A DNA stretch of 64,000 bases from assembly GCA_025526995.1 (NCBI GenBank), contig JAHLKG010000012.1:186001-250000 (forward strand). Reading direction: 5' to 3'. The stretch is from Powellomyces hirtus (lineage: Eukaryota; Chytridiomycota; Chytridiomycetes; Spizellomycetales; Powellomycetaceae). Positions 1 through 11,645 of the stretch are shown here, one piece after another. Position 1 is the stretch's first letter; the number at the start of each line of letters is the position of its first letter. Under the pieces are notes generated by a model that did no database searches, was not told the origin of the DNA, and was given only the letters and a program-made list of their open reading frames with translations. The translations under genes were made by a program, and so were the position numbers.

Positions 1-487
1 GTCACCGCCCATTACTATTTCTTAAAACCGCCAAGGCATGCATCTCAACCCGAATCTCTCTCTCTTCGCTTATCTCTATACATATATTCGCATCACTGTG
101 TACATAGCTCACGTAATATATTGAATATCTCATCTTTCGCGTCTGCATCAAGGTGATTACATTCAATAATGGAATTTTCTTTGAGGAGGCAACGGGCAGA
201 TTACCCTTGTACCTCGTAACGGAAGATGCCCAAGCTCAGGTGCAACCGCAACAGCATCCAGGACCCTGTTGCGGAATTTGCTGGGGGCCAGCAAAGAATG
301 AATTTCCGACAAGGCGTTTAACCACGTGTTGCAAACTGGGATTACTCTGCGACGCTCCGACTTGCACGCGTGTGTTGTGGGAGGAAGTGAAAATGCCGAG
401 GTCAATAAAGTGGTAATGGCAAGCTGACATGATGAACGGCGAAGACACAAACTCGATGCCTTTCAGCACAGAGCGGAACTGCTGTAT
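1..487. other. No gene recognised at the left edge
   Basis: Short overlapping reading frames occur on both strands, but none has a recognisable domain or convincing splice sites. The first 150 bases are rich in TCTC and TATA-like words. The block ends where the 206-bp tandem repeat begins. Confidence 0.5.
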
Positions 488-1017
488 CCAGATTGGCTGT
501 TATCCACAGACTGTCAGCCTCTGGACGGACGTGCTCAAGGCCACAGATGACGCTGCCACGCCAGGGAGGGCCGAACCCCGGAGGGAACTGGTTCCTCTTT
601 CCAGTTATTAAAACCCCACAAGCAGTTCCTTGACAATGTGTGTTTACATGCGGAAACACCGCATGCGCACCATTAAAGATGATATGGTGACATCCAGATT
701 GGCTGCTATCCACAGACCGTCAGCCTCTGGACGGACGTGCTCAAGGCCAAAGATGACGCTGCCACGCCAGGGAGGGCCGAACCCCGGAGGGAACTGGTTC
801 CTCTTTCCAGTTATTAAAACCCCACAAGCAGTTCCTTGACAATGTGTGTTTACATGCGGAAACACCGCATGCGCACCATTAAAGATGATATGGTGACATC
901 CAGATTGGCTGCTATCCACAGACCGTCAGCCTCTGGACGGACGTGCTCAAGGCCAAAGATGACGCTGCCACGCCAGGGAGGGCCGAACCCCGGAGGGAAC
1001 TGGTTCCTCTTTCCAGC
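488..1017. repeat. 206-bp tandem repeat, about 2.6 copies
   Basis: The phrase CCAGATTGGCTG recurs at 488, 694 and 900, exactly 206 bases apart. Copies 2 and 3 are almost identical; copy 1 differs by a few bases (for example TTATCC against CTATCC). The third copy stops at about 1017, where the sequence becomes unrelated. The unit contains the GC-rich stretch GGAGGGCCGAACCCCGGAGG and a CGGAAACACCGCATGCGCACC stretch. Short ORFs cross it on both strands with the same peptides repeated, as expected of a repeat rather than a gene. Confidence 0.9.
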
Positions 1018-1100
1018 TACACCCTCAGTCACGAGGGCCGCGTAGCCCCGACACCACAAACACATAAACACATGGCAGGAGAGAGGGCTTACCTTGGCAT

Positions 1101-1289
1101 AGGGGAAATGCGGCATTTCCACGTGTCATACTTTTTCTTGTCGCGTGCGCGGAGGGAATTGACGTTGATCGCGTCGAATTCCGCCAGGGCGGAAAACAAA
1201 TAGACGAGGTAGTCGGAAAATGGAGCCTATGGGTTGCGGGCGTGGAAGCCGGCGGGGTCGTAGACGTATGGGATTTTGATTTCGGGCAT
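1101..1289 (-). pseudogene. Possible 5' gene fragment with an in-frame stop
   Basis: Read on the minus strand from 1289, an ATG opens a protein-like frame beginning MPEIKIPYVYDPAGFHARNP. A TAG follows at codon 21, after which the same frame stays open for about 42 codons (AGC-poor, rich in charged and aromatic residues) up to a plausible donor GTAAGC near 1101. Beyond that lies the 206-bp repeat, so any downstream exon is lost or displaced. I do not recognise the family. It could be a dead gene copy cut by the repeat, or chance. Confidence 0.25.
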
Positions 1290-1499
1290 GATTGCGGTTG
1301 GGGTGGGCCGCGATGAGAGCGTAGCTACGCGGTTGAGAAAGCTACGGCCGACCAGAATGTCTCGTCTCAAAAACACCATCACCTTGCTAAACGGAACATG
1401 TCTTTGCTCACAGTCTCAACAACAGCCGGCAGAGTTCTCGGAAAAGCCACAACCTTAGAAAACGTCAGTGTGTGGAAAGGAATCCTGTCAGTGTGCTGG

Positions 1500-2690
1500 G
1501 AACGGCGTCCTGACCTGTCACGAGTTCGCGAACAAAGCCACTCAGTCAGACCTCGGTATGGGAGGACCAAAGCAGCCGCAGAGTGAGCACTGCTTGTACC
1601 TGAATGTTCTGGTCGAATGGAGGGGAGGGCAGTGGGCCGGTCATGGTTTTCATTCAGTAAGTGGCTCAGAGACTTTTCAGCTGAAGAAAGCGGTTGAATG
1701 AGCAAGATCTTGCGAAGGCTGTCAGCCCTTGAAGTGGAGGCTCGTATCCTCGCTACTCCTTCTCCGACCATCCCGGAACCGATCACTAACTCAATGGCAA
1801 CTGCGGGGTGAGGGATCAAGTAGCTGCGCAGCGCTGTGTCCACGGGAATATTGCAAAGTTTGGAGGTGATCCGGGCAACGTGACCGGTCCGCGGGCGGAA
1901 TCGCCGTGACGACATTGATGCGAGCCTCGTCTGCCCGCCCCTTCTTCCACAGAGTCATTTCCCAGAGCTCGGCTGTCAGGTCCAGGGCTAGCCGGCCGGT
2001 CGCTCTTACGCTTACAGAGGAGTATCTCTTAGAACAGCTACAGCTTACTTGGGACCGCGGTCTGGAGTTGGTGACTATGGTTATGGAGAAGTTTGCGAGG
2101 TTTGGCCGCCAGCATCTGCAGTATACTAGCAGTCAGCGACCGGGGCGGTTTCAAATGTGGACCTTTTGTCGATGGTGACCTGATCCCGCTTGACCGGTTG
2201 GAGGTCGTTAGAGCAGGGGCTGTGACAGGCATTCAGCTTCTGATTGGCATTAACCTTGACGAGACAATTCTGTTAATGAGGCTGCCTCCATCATCCAAAA
2301 CTCTCCTCCCGGCAACCGAAAAGCAGATTGACAAGATGTTCAAGCTCAGCTCGGGTGAGGACGTCAAGGGCCGAATCCTTGCATCCTACCCATCGTACCC
2401 TCCTACGCCTCCCTCCTCGAGTTTGTCAATGACGCGCTCTCCCAACTTGGATGCCTCCAGCTCGCCAAAGCCCAGCAGGCCCACGCACCCACTTTCGTCT
2501 ACTGCTTCGACTATGCCGCTAATGTTGGCAACCTCATGTGATTGGGTGCCACACACGCCATGGTGTTTGGCACCTGGGACTGCCATATCGGTAGAGCCCT
2601 CTATGCATTGTCCTTTGGTGAGCTGTGTCGAAGAGAATGATGACGGCGTGGACAGATTTTGCGACAAGTGGTGACCCTGGTTGGGCACCA
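1500..2690 (+). pseudogene. Degenerate type-B carboxylesterase/lipase
   Basis: Pieces of a carboxylesterase follow in the right order but in different frames. Near 1580 is SEHCLYLNVL, matching the SEDCLYLNV block. Near 1800-1880 are NCGVRDQVAA and NIAKFGGDPGNVT, which normally precede the GESAG nucleophile elbow. Near 1930 is FFHRVISQSSAVR. Near 2155-2265 is GPFVDGDLIPLDRLEVVRAG followed by LLIGINLDET. Near 2490-2580 is FVYCFDYAANVGN, then a stop, then GATHAMVFGTWD. The serine elbow reads AESP and runs into stop codons. With at least three frame changes and several stops, introns alone do not repair it. The intact family are alpha/beta hydrolases, often secreted. Confidence 0.75.
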
Positions 2691-2699
2691 TACACGCCA

Positions 2700-3905
2700 A
2701 GACTGAGAGTAATACGAAGTTTTGGAATAGCACGGATTCGGTTTTGAATGACCTGACTGGCAGGAATCAAGAGGGATGGGGAGTGTGGAGATAATATTAT
2801 AAGAACATCGGCCGCGAGCCTGGGAACTCCACCCTTTCTTTGCTGTGAACGGCCGCTGTGTGATTGTCTGAGCCTCCCGAACGTTGTAATATCTGCCGGG
2901 GGTGAAGTCTTCTCGTTCGTTTTTCATACTGAAGTAGCGTAGACATATAGGCCATAAAACTCCACTGCAAGGATTTCTCAGCATCTGCTCCATGAAGCAG
3001 CAGGGCCGCTACTGTCTCGTCCGGCCCGCCTGTGTCGCCACGGACGCTGCCAGATTCATAGGTGACGGTCCATTTCCGGGATATTTGGAAAAATGCTCGA
3101 TGACACTTTTGTGATGATGCTCAAAGCCTCTTCCCCGGAAAGCGAGCTGCAATCCAGTCAGTGATCTCATTCCTCAGCGACACAAATTTCACCAGCAATC
3201 ACGACCTCGGCGTTTCCATGCTCTGCCGCGGAAGATGCCCCAACACTCCCAATCTTCAACTTCAGTATTCCAAAGAAGCAACTGCTTCATGACTCCCTTG
3301 CGCGGCGCTGTAACAAATGTTCAACAGTATTTTCAGTGAGAAGTTGCCTCGTAGCAGCCACCGCGAGATTTTACAGCGAGATGGAAGCGTAAAAATTTGT
3401 TTCGAGGCGCATAGGAGGTGCACGGTTATTTCCGGAAGGAACTGCACCGGTCAAGTATGTTCGCAGTGAATCACGTCTCTGCCATGTGGGGAGACAGAAG
3501 GAATGGCTAGCTCGTCAAAGTTAATTTGCAGTAATTTACTGTAGTTGGTTTATTGGATCATGTTGTGGCGGCAGAGTTCGATAGCTGCCTACGCATACGA
3601 GATTAGCGTTGATTTCATCGTAAGGGAACGCGCACTGCGTGCTTTTGACGCGCCAACCTCGACTTTCAAATTTGTTTCTTTTTTGTTTCCGCGAACACAT
3701 GTACCGATCCAACGCGCCGTCCCAATGACGCCCAAAGGAGCCCAACGGTTCCGGGTTGGCCGAATGGGGAAAAGTCGAAGTCACACAGATGACAACAACT
3801 CCATGCCGTTAAGATTAAAAGCCGAAAAGCAAAAAGTTGCTGGATATGCGTGTCCATCTCTGCCAGGGCGGCGACGAGTAGAAGAACAATAAATCACATA
3901 ACAAC
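2700..3905. other. Intergenic; no supported gene
   Basis: About 1.2 kb between the dead esterase and the small membrane-protein gene. ORFs of 60-130 codons occur on both strands (longest at 2601-2993 minus and 3545-3892 plus) but carry no family signature. The last 150 bases before 3906 must hold the promoter of the next gene. No clear TATA box is visible. Confidence 0.5.
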
Positions 3906-4478
3906 ATGGGGAATCTAGGGAAAATCATATATCCACGCGCTGTTCTTGTCCCAGCATACTTTATCTTCTTGACGAGCGTGGTCATTGGAGGCATTTACCT
4001 GGGCGGTGGCCTGACAGCGCGGCCTCATACATGGCCGGCTCTTCTGGTTTGTCTGACCATCGCTAGTTGTGTGGTGTCTATATGCGGATCACTAAGGGTA
4101 TGATGTTTTTGTGCCTAAGTTACACCTCGTCTCCATGCTTAGGGCTGACCCTGTTGATCTTCTGCTTTCGTTTTGCTTCTTGGTTGTAGAAAGTGTCCGA
4201 CGGAGTGGGATTGGTTACGCATGCCTGGCTTGCTATCGCTGCGGTGGTGGTGTACACGTACTGGGCCGTGCACGATAATCTAAACGGGGGTGGAGTATCG
4301 GATTATCTCCTTTGGGTTTGCTTATGGCTATGTCAGGTAGCGTATGAGGCTTCCAACCTTTCGCGTTCGTGCTGTCGAACAACACTTTGAACTCTCTTGC
4401 TTCTCGTAGCTTTTTCTGACATGGCAATACATGGAGCTCTGGCGTAACCGGGCTGTGTGGGCGCATCAAGTACTGTAG
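3906..4478 (+). CDS. Small four-helix membrane protein, family unknown
   Basis: Exons 3906-4097, 4190-4336 and 4410-4478 join in phase 0 to give 135 residues. The introns start GTATGA and GTAGCG and end TTGTAG and TCGTAG. The protein is almost entirely hydrophobic, with likely membrane segments at about residues 10-32, 43-62, 72-92 and 100-118, separated by short loops (GGGLTARPHTW, HDNLNGGGVSDY). The C-terminus is short and basic (MELWRNRAVWAHQ). Helix count and length loosely recall TspO or MBR-like proteins, but I see no diagnostic motif and do not assign it. The ATG lies six bases after ATAACA, with no better in-frame start upstream. It converges on the RNF10-like gene, with 241 bp between the stops. 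Confidence 0.7.
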
Positions 4479-4719
4479 AATAGATAAAAGAAAGACCGGT
4501 TGTATATAGACATATGCCATAGTTGGACAAGTGCTGGAAGATTTGTCGGCGTAGGGAAACAACGACGTAAAACGCAATTCACAAGACCGCATAATTTGGA
4601 AAATAAATCAAAATTGTAATAGGACCTCAGTAAAATAAAGTACACCGGGATGTGACGTCAAGCATTCCCATTTCTGGTTTTCGAAGCGAAGGGGATAGGA
4701 TATAAAGTTCACGATGGGG

Positions 4720-7700
4720 CTACATGCGGCCCCTATTTCCTCCGTTGGTGACCAAGGTCACTTTCTTGCCCTTCTTTGCCGCCTTTCCTTTCGCTGCGGA
4801 TCCACTTCCCGCAGCGGTGTTGTTCTGTCCGGCCGCGCCAGAGTTATTGTTGCTGTTGTTGCCGCCCATGCCTCTCCCGATCCGATCGTCGCACATGACA
4901 GCTTCCTCAAAATCAAGTGTCCAGCCATGGTAGTCGTCGACGTAGTAACCATCTTCGTCGTCATCGTCATCATATGACCAGTTGCCGCGAGGTTTAGCGC
5001 GTCGCGTCCATGGTTGAGCTGTGGCAACAGTGTTGGCGGCAATCCTGGCGAAGGAAGATGATGAAGGCGGAGCGGCGCCAGTAGTCGGGGGTAAAGGTGG
5101 AGATGCGGATGCTGTGGAGGCAGTGTCGGAGAGGAAAGTAGAATGCGGCAGGCTGCCTGTGGACGGGAACTGTGCAGCGTAGTCTGCTTCCCATGATGAT
5201 GCGTACTGGGTTGCTCCCGTATCAGATGAACCAATCGGTATAGCTGCGGCCTTCCCGCCTCTCTTATGCGAGTCGCGCTCTTGTTGGTCCTTTTGTTCGG
5301 CTGTCCTGTATCGGTTGATTCTCTGCGAAAGTTCTTCTAAATAACATGCAACCTTTGAATCAGCGTCGTGATCCATTTATGCCATTCATGATGCACTCCC
5401 CGTAAACTCACTCTCAAACGCGCGACTCGTCTCACTCTTCACCAGGCGGGAAGGATCGATCTCGCAGAACGTAACGTCACAGCTCAACGGAACGTGGCCA
5501 AGGTAGCGACACCGCTTTCTGAGGTCCTCAGTCATGGTGCTTTCTTGCACTTTGATCACGTCTACCTCGATATGGTCCGGAAATCGGTCGTAGGTTTCGT
5601 ACTCGTACTTCAAGACTTTGATATCGAGAGGATGTAGATACAGATGCTGCCCGTCGATCGATTGGTAAAAGTAATACATCCCGTCCGACGGCGGCTTCGC
5701 CGGGTTAGCTGTTTGCTTCTTACGCTCGGTTGTTCGTATGGGAGTCGCTGGAGCGGACGCCAAATCCGTATTTTCTGTGCCACGATCGGCAGCTGAATCG
5801 GAGTTCGAATGGGAAGCTTCGGCTTCGGGACGAGACGCAGTCTCTCTTTCATCGTCAGAGAACGCAGGTTCGAACCCACCCTTGGGGCGTTGATCGTCCT
5901 GGAACTTGAGAGCTTCCGCATGCAGCTTCCCGTCGCTCCATTCAGACCCCTCAACAGAGCTTTGGGGGGTGAATGACCCAGTGGAGTTCGGCACAGACCC
6001 TATATGTTTTCCTTTCACCTCGCGAAGCAGGGAATTGCCCTTCATCGAGATTTCCAGTGCCTCCTACAGAATTGAACGAGCTATTAAGAGTCATTACCAG
6101 TAACAACAACGTTTCAGCCTCAATCGCACCTTAACCACTCGCAGCGCCACCTCGATAAAAGGCCTCTCGCTGTCCATTCCACCCTGGGCTTCAGCGTGTT
6201 TGGAACCTTTCATGGCTTTCGCTACAGCCTCGTCGGCGACGGCTTCGCTTAATAGTACCTTCAGCTGCGCCTGCTCTCGCTCCAAAATCTCCGTTTGATA
6301 GTATTCCGGGGATGAGAGCATAAGTTTCGCATATGGCACGGCGTTGGCATTGTTCACAGAAGGCGGTGTAGTCTTGCCGTTGTCCTCCCATGTGTGGTAT
6401 CCCAAGCGCGGCAAGGCTATCGTTGAATTCTAATTACGAATCACTAATTAGTCATGCTAATGATACTGCTTCTTGCTTGCACAACTTACGATAGCCCTCT
6501 TCATCAGCACCATTTTAACCTTTGCTGGCTTGCTTGTAGTAGCCTTCCCAACTTCTTGCATCATGGAAAATCTCGCAGATTTCAAATCTTTCGCGTAGAT
6601 GGCGTCATAGCAAATCGGACATTTGCGCCATTTCTTCTCGCCAAGGTGGAGATAGTGAGTGATGCAGGGCCAGCAGTACACATGGCCGCACTTAGTGACC
6701 TTCGATGCTACAGGCGGAGATAGACATATAGGGCAGCTCGCGGGCTTGGTGATCGGCACGACCTGTAGCAACAAAGTGTGAGCGACTTCGTTGACGAGGA
6801 AACGGCACTTTCATGTGACCCAAAGCTTCAAGTTGGCAAGAGCGGCACAAGATGTTGACACGTACCGCTTGCACGATGTCTTTCCACTCAACGACGATAT
6901 CAGGGTCAAAAACGTTGACAGTATAGTCGCCTGACTCGTCCATGATGAATCTGAAACTGGTGAGGTAAAGGAATTAACATGACGTCCACGCTACAAGCGC
7001 AACGATCTGAGTCTCTATTCCATACTTTGCGTTGACAAATCGTTCCTTGTTGTACGGTTCGTAGTAAGTACTAATTTTCCGGCGAGAGTTTTTGGTTGTT
7101 GTTGGCCGCTGGCGAGGCGGCATTTGGAAGCTGAGCAGATGATTCAAGCTGATCTGACCACGCTTGTTCCGGGACTGGTACAGCTCTGCTCCATCCACCT
7201 GATAGTCATCAACGAACCCGGAGACCATTTGTTGATTCCGCGAGGCTCGCTTGTCCTGCCTACGCTGCTCTTGCTTGCGCGGACGTGGTTGCAAATCTGA
7301 GCATACAAGAGTTCCGCAATCAGCCTTTCGATTCCAGCTATTGCGAACTACGCCGAAGCATAAAACAATCATGCCCCGCTCGACTCCAACATCTCCTAAC
7401 AACAGATCATTCCTCATGCCAGCCGCCTCTTTAACCACCTTCTTCAAGGAATGATGTAAAGCAATCTTGTTTGATCGTCGAATCCAACAGCGCTTTCATC
7501 TGCATGAACGCGGCTCCCATCTCGGCTACTGGAGATGTAACGCGATTTCCCTTCAGAGCTCTGAAGTATGGAGAGGCGACTTACTTGTGATACTGCGCGC
7601 CCCTCCACCAGAGGGGTTCTTCCACCCACTTCCGTTACTGTTGCCGGTACCACCAGAGGAGTTGGAAGGAGTTGAAACAGGGACAAACTCGCTAGCATTG

Positions 7701-7735
7701 ATATTCATTTTTCCCCGAGGGTATTTGTACGACAT
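4720..7735 (-). CDS. RNF10: RNF10/Mag2-type RING E3 ubiquitin ligase
   Basis: Exons (minus): 7735-7585, 7296-7026, 6956-6866, 6762-6490, 6429-6130, 6039-5412, 5336-4720, about 776 residues. The RING follows the RNF10 pattern: CPICLSPP, then [14 protein letters not shown], then [15 protein letters not shown], at roughly residues 178-225. The segment before it ([20 protein letters not shown]) and the block after it ([18 protein letters not shown]) also fit the family. In animals and yeast this ligase ubiquitinates 40S proteins uS3 and uS5 during ribosome stalling. A later conserved block begins [19 protein letters not shown]. The C-terminus has an acidic run, a Gly/Asn tract and a basic tail. 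Near the N-terminus [12 protein letters not shown] resembles a PAM2 motif. The exon 6 start is uncertain: the nearest AG (6065) puts the frame off by one, while the AG at 6040 fits. Confidence 0.9.
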
Positions 7736-8396
7736 TGGCTATGGAATAACGGTGGAAAATCGAGCCAAAAGATCAAGGCTGGCGCTGTTGTAGAATGCCA
7801 GATGTCGCTCAAAAGTTGGAGAATCGGTTGAAGATATCTGATTCGAAATAATCGTACGGTCCAGCTTAAGACGAACGTTAAGTCGGACGTTGCGGCCAAC
7901 GAATGACACCGGAACTGACTACTGGTGTCAATAATCAGATCCAAAGGGTTCGAGAAGGTGGGTAGGGTTATTGTTTTGATGACTCGGAGTATGAGAAGAC
8001 TTCGGAAAGCTTCGGAGATAAGGTGACAAAATGTGGGCAAAGGCAAGAGGAGAGGGATTTCAGAGCTTGTAGTACGAAGTTCAAGATTCTCTTCCGCAGA
8101 GTCAGTGATCAGCAATATTCAGAATGAATGGCTCAGTAGGGTTGCAGATTTTATGGTTGGGGGTACGAAGAATTGTAGAGAGGAAAGATATGTGAGCAGC
8201 TCACGGGAAAACGTTTTACGCACCACAAGGGGATGATGATGATGAATGCAAGAAGAAGCCAAACAAGCGAGCGCGTTGGCCAATGCCCTCCGAGTTTTGC
8301 AAAACGTGTTTTTGTCCGTCTCCGCCTCGAATCTTCGGCATCTCCAAATTTCGACGTCAAAAACCCCTCCATTGCACGTCTCTCTGCCACCTCGAT
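7736..8396. promoter_or_regulatory. Divergent promoter region, RNF10-like and STN1/RPA2-like genes
   Basis: About 660 bp separate the two divergent starts, with no independent gene in between. An alternative upstream ATG for the rightward gene lies at 8283 in the same frame; the 38 residues it would add are Cys-rich and unlike a domain. A GATGATGATGATG run is present at 8232-8244. Confidence 0.4.
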
Positions 8397-9588
8397 ATGC
8401 ACAACGAAGAACACAAGCACTTTGCGCAAGGTACCATACAGGGATTACCGTCAGACGCGACCGAACTAGACGTCCACCGTCTACTCTTCATCAAGGATCT
8501 GCTGGCTGCAAAGCCAGTTGGGTCAAGACCCCGCCGGACCTCGAACCCTAAACCAGGGGATACAGGAACTATATATCAACTTGGGCGGCTTTACTTTCAA
8601 CACGTGCGGATATCCGGAATACTGGTGGACGTCGTGGCTTTACAATGTCCATCAACAACGAAGGGTCAAGGCACATCTCCAGTACCAAGCTCCTATTTCA
8701 TCGGTCAGTGGTCTCCTCTCCGATTGCCATAAACTGCGTTTGCCTCCGCTCATGAAACCACAGATGATGGCACGGGGATGGTGGAATTCAGGCTTGCTGG
8801 GCGGTTGCAACAGGGACATCGCGTACAACGACTGGTGAAAGGTGTGCAAGTGGACGTTCTAGGTCAGCTTATTGAGGAGCCGCAGCAGGGCACACAACGA
8901 TTGTCCCGCTGGATCAACAGCTCTGGGTGCGTTTTGTAAATCAGATTTCAACATCCTATTACGTCCGAACCTGCTTGACCGACTCGGACTCCGAACAGTT
9001 TCAACATCAGTCAAGATGTAACACTCGAGTGCTTGCGACCGTTGGAAATAATCCTATTGTACCGTGATCACTACTTCTCTCGTCCGCCGCTTTCCGAGTG
9101 TCCTCCACCATTATCAGAAGCAGTCTCCATCCCATCAAAGCGACCAGGGGAGGAGGATGACGAACCCTTCGAATACGCCACTCAGCCCAACGTGTTCGCA
9201 GTGCCACCAGAAAACAACGTCGACAGTGTCGCTAATCTGAATACAAACAATGAGTCCCAGGATGAATTTGTGGGTTTTGACGCGGATCAGGATCTGGAAG
9301 ATCTACTAGGCGCCGTGGGCGCAATAGAAGAAAGCGTGTTTGCAAAGTCTAGTGATCTTCAGAGCGAGATAGAAGATTTCTTACGAGCATCGTCTGGGGA
9401 GACTCTCATCGCCATAGCTGCCCACTTTCCCGACCAGTCGTCACAAAATATCGATACTGCGTTACAAGAGGTATGTCAGATGGTTCCGGTCTATGCAGTC
9501 AATTCCGTCATCGTGAATCTGTTTGCCTGTCTAGCTAGCGGGTTCTGGACGTGTATATATGATCGATGACTCGTATTTCGCGATATAA
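8397..9588 (+). CDS. OB-fold plus winged-helix protein, STN1- or RPA2-like
   Basis: Exons 8397-8703, 8764-8926, 8999-9470 and 9535-9588 join in frame to 331 residues. The OB-fold runs from about residue 55 to 170: strand VRISGILVDVV, then YFIDDGTGMVEFRLAG across the first splice, then VQVDVLGQLIEEP. The phrase TLECLRPLEIILLYRDHYF follows, like the linker after the STN1 OB-fold. After an acidic linker, a C-terminal winged helix (about residues 265-331) ends ALQELAGSGRVYMIDDSYFAI, which appears only after splicing. STN1 (telomere CST complex) and RPA2 (replication protein A) share this plan; the linker favours STN1 but does not settle it. The third acceptor could be 8998 or 9010, both in frame. 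It would bind single-stranded DNA in the nucleus. Confidence 0.65.
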
Positions 9589-9962
9589 CAAGCTCCATGT
9601 TGGGACACATAGTATAGCCTTGTCAGAGTCAGAAAGAACATTGTTGTAGATATGGATGTCCATATTAGATATGGTCGCCATCATATTCTTGTGAAGAGGC
9701 TATATCCTACTCTCGTGCGATGGCAGTCTTCATTTTTGTTACCTTGACGCCATAATGTGTCCGAGTTGAGCTGAGCTGCCTGTCGGGGAAGTGGCAGTGC
9801 AGTTTATTAGCATTTCTGCGTGCAACACGTGACTGATACACGCCGAGTTTAACGAGCAAACCGAGTGAAATTGTAGGGAGGAGGAACTCATTTGATTTTG
9901 ACAAACCTACAAACTGGGGCAGACCTCTTATTTAACCTACTGCAAGGCGCTGTCGATTGAAT
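9589..9962. other. Intergenic; promoter of DRG1
   Basis: About 374 bp without a supported gene. A frame of 65 codons on the minus strand (9707-9904) has no recognisable content. The region must hold the terminator of the OB-fold gene and the promoter of the GTPase gene. Confidence 0.45.
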
Positions 9963-11645
9963 ATGTCAACGTATGAGGTAATGGTTCTTCTATTCTGCCG
10001 ATGATCAGGCAAAACGTTAACCACTTGAATGTCTCGCCTTGTAGAAAATCAAAGAGATCGAGGCCGAGGTTTGTAGAGCAGGATCAGTGGAACTGACCGA
10101 ATGAAATCCGATTGTGGAGTGTAGCAACTAGGGAAGGAGACTGATAAGGAAACACTCGTCTGCAGATGGCCCGAACTCAAAAGAACAAAGCCACGTCGTA
10201 CCACTTGGGTATCCTGAAGGCTAAGCTTGCGAAGCTCCGAAGAGAGCTGCTGACGCCTGCTGGATCGAGCGGAGGTGGTGCTGGTGTTGGATTTGATGTG
10301 GCGAAAACGGGAGTAGCCCGTGTTGGATTCGTCGGATTCCCCTCAGTTGGAAAGTCGACGCTCATGTCCAAAATGACTGGCACGCACTCCGAAGTGTAAG
10401 TCTTGCATGAGTGATGTGGAGAGGAGCTTGTGCATTGTATGTCGACATTCCTTGACTCCGATTGCTTTGGGTTGCAGAGGAGCATACGAGTTCACAACCC
10501 TGACAACTGTTCCTGGTGTTATCCAGTACAAGGGTGCTAAGATTCAGATTCTTGATTTGCCGGGTATTATCGAAGGTGCAAAGGACGGCAAGGGTCGTGG
10601 TCGACAGGTAAAATAACCTGAAGACTCACTGGGTTCTCACTCGTGTCGTATCCTTATCACTGCATGGACATCATGCTCACCCCCATTCCGCATCAAGGTT
10701 ATTGCCGTCGCGCGAACCTGCTCTCTCATCTTCATTGTCCTCGACGTTCTGAAACCCTTGGGCGACAAGTCTCTTATCGAAAAGGAACTGGAAGGATTTG
10801 GTATTCGTCTCAACAAGAAGCCACCAGCGATCTCCTTTCGAAAGAAGGAAAAGGGTGGAATCAACATGACTGCCACCGTCACGCTCACTCACCTGGACCA
10901 AGACTTGGTGAAGGCCATCCTGTCCGAATACAAGGTTCACAACGCGGATGTTATGTTTAGATGTGATGCAACTCAAGACGATCTGATTGATGTTATGGAA
11001 GGGTACGTGCATAACTCAGTGTCATCATGAGTCTGCAGCTTTTCGTGCGTGGCTGCCGAGCCGATGGACTGCGCCGTTTATTTTGATGTTTCTCACCCCC
11101 GCTCTTGCTCGTAACCAGAAACCGAATTTACATTCCTGCCATTTACGTCTTGAACAAGATTGATCAAGTATGTCATCGCGCAACACATTTTGTTCTCAGC
11201 GACTTACTTCTCTTCCCGCACTTGTCGCATGTAGATCTCCATTGAAGAACTGGACATCATCTACAAAATCCCACACTCTATCCCAATCAGCTCACACCAC
11301 GAATGGAACTTTGACGATCTGCTGGAGAAGGTATGGCAAACAGCTCAATTGGTTCTTAACGTACGAAACTGATCATGCACACTCGGCTAGATGTGGGACT
11401 ACCTAGACCTGGCCCGAATCTACACCAAGCCCAAAGGACAGCTACCAGACTACAGCGCCCCCGTTGTCATGCGACGCAGCCAGTGCACGGTTGAAGATTT
11501 CTGTAACGCTATCCACAAGTCCATTCTCAAAGACTTCAAGAACGCCCTTGTATGGGGTTCTTCGGTCAAACACAATCCACAAAAAGTCGGCAAGGAGCAT
11601 ACCCTCGCAGACGAGGATGTCGTGCAGATCCTCAAGAAGACGTAG
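9963..11645 (+). CDS. DRG1: Developmentally regulated GTP-binding protein 1 (Rbg1)
   Basis: Eight exons: 9963-9977, 10045-10068, 10166-10395, 10478-10607, 10698-11002, 11119-11167, 11235-11330, 11391-11645, giving 367 residues, the usual length. The first two exons are tiny (five and eight codons: [13 protein letters not shown]) and are needed for the conserved N-terminus. GTPase motifs in order: P-loop GFPSVGKST (residues 70-78), TTLTTVPG (G2), [16 protein letters not shown] (G3), and NKID (G4) just before a splice. The C-terminal TGS domain holds [12 protein letters not shown] and [17 protein letters not shown]1 works with a DFRP partner on translating ribosomes. The fifth exon follows an AAG acceptor, which is unusual but gives the correct frame. 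Confidence 0.96.

Noticed and set aside
1379..1915. 178-codon ORF on the minus strand
   Set aside because: It is antisense to the broken carboxylesterase and shows no family of its own.
5867..5877. GGTTCGAACCC, a perfect tRNA B-box-like word
   Set aside because: It lies inside a coding exon of the RNF10-like gene (KGGFEPAF on the other strand), with no A-box or cloverleaf around it.
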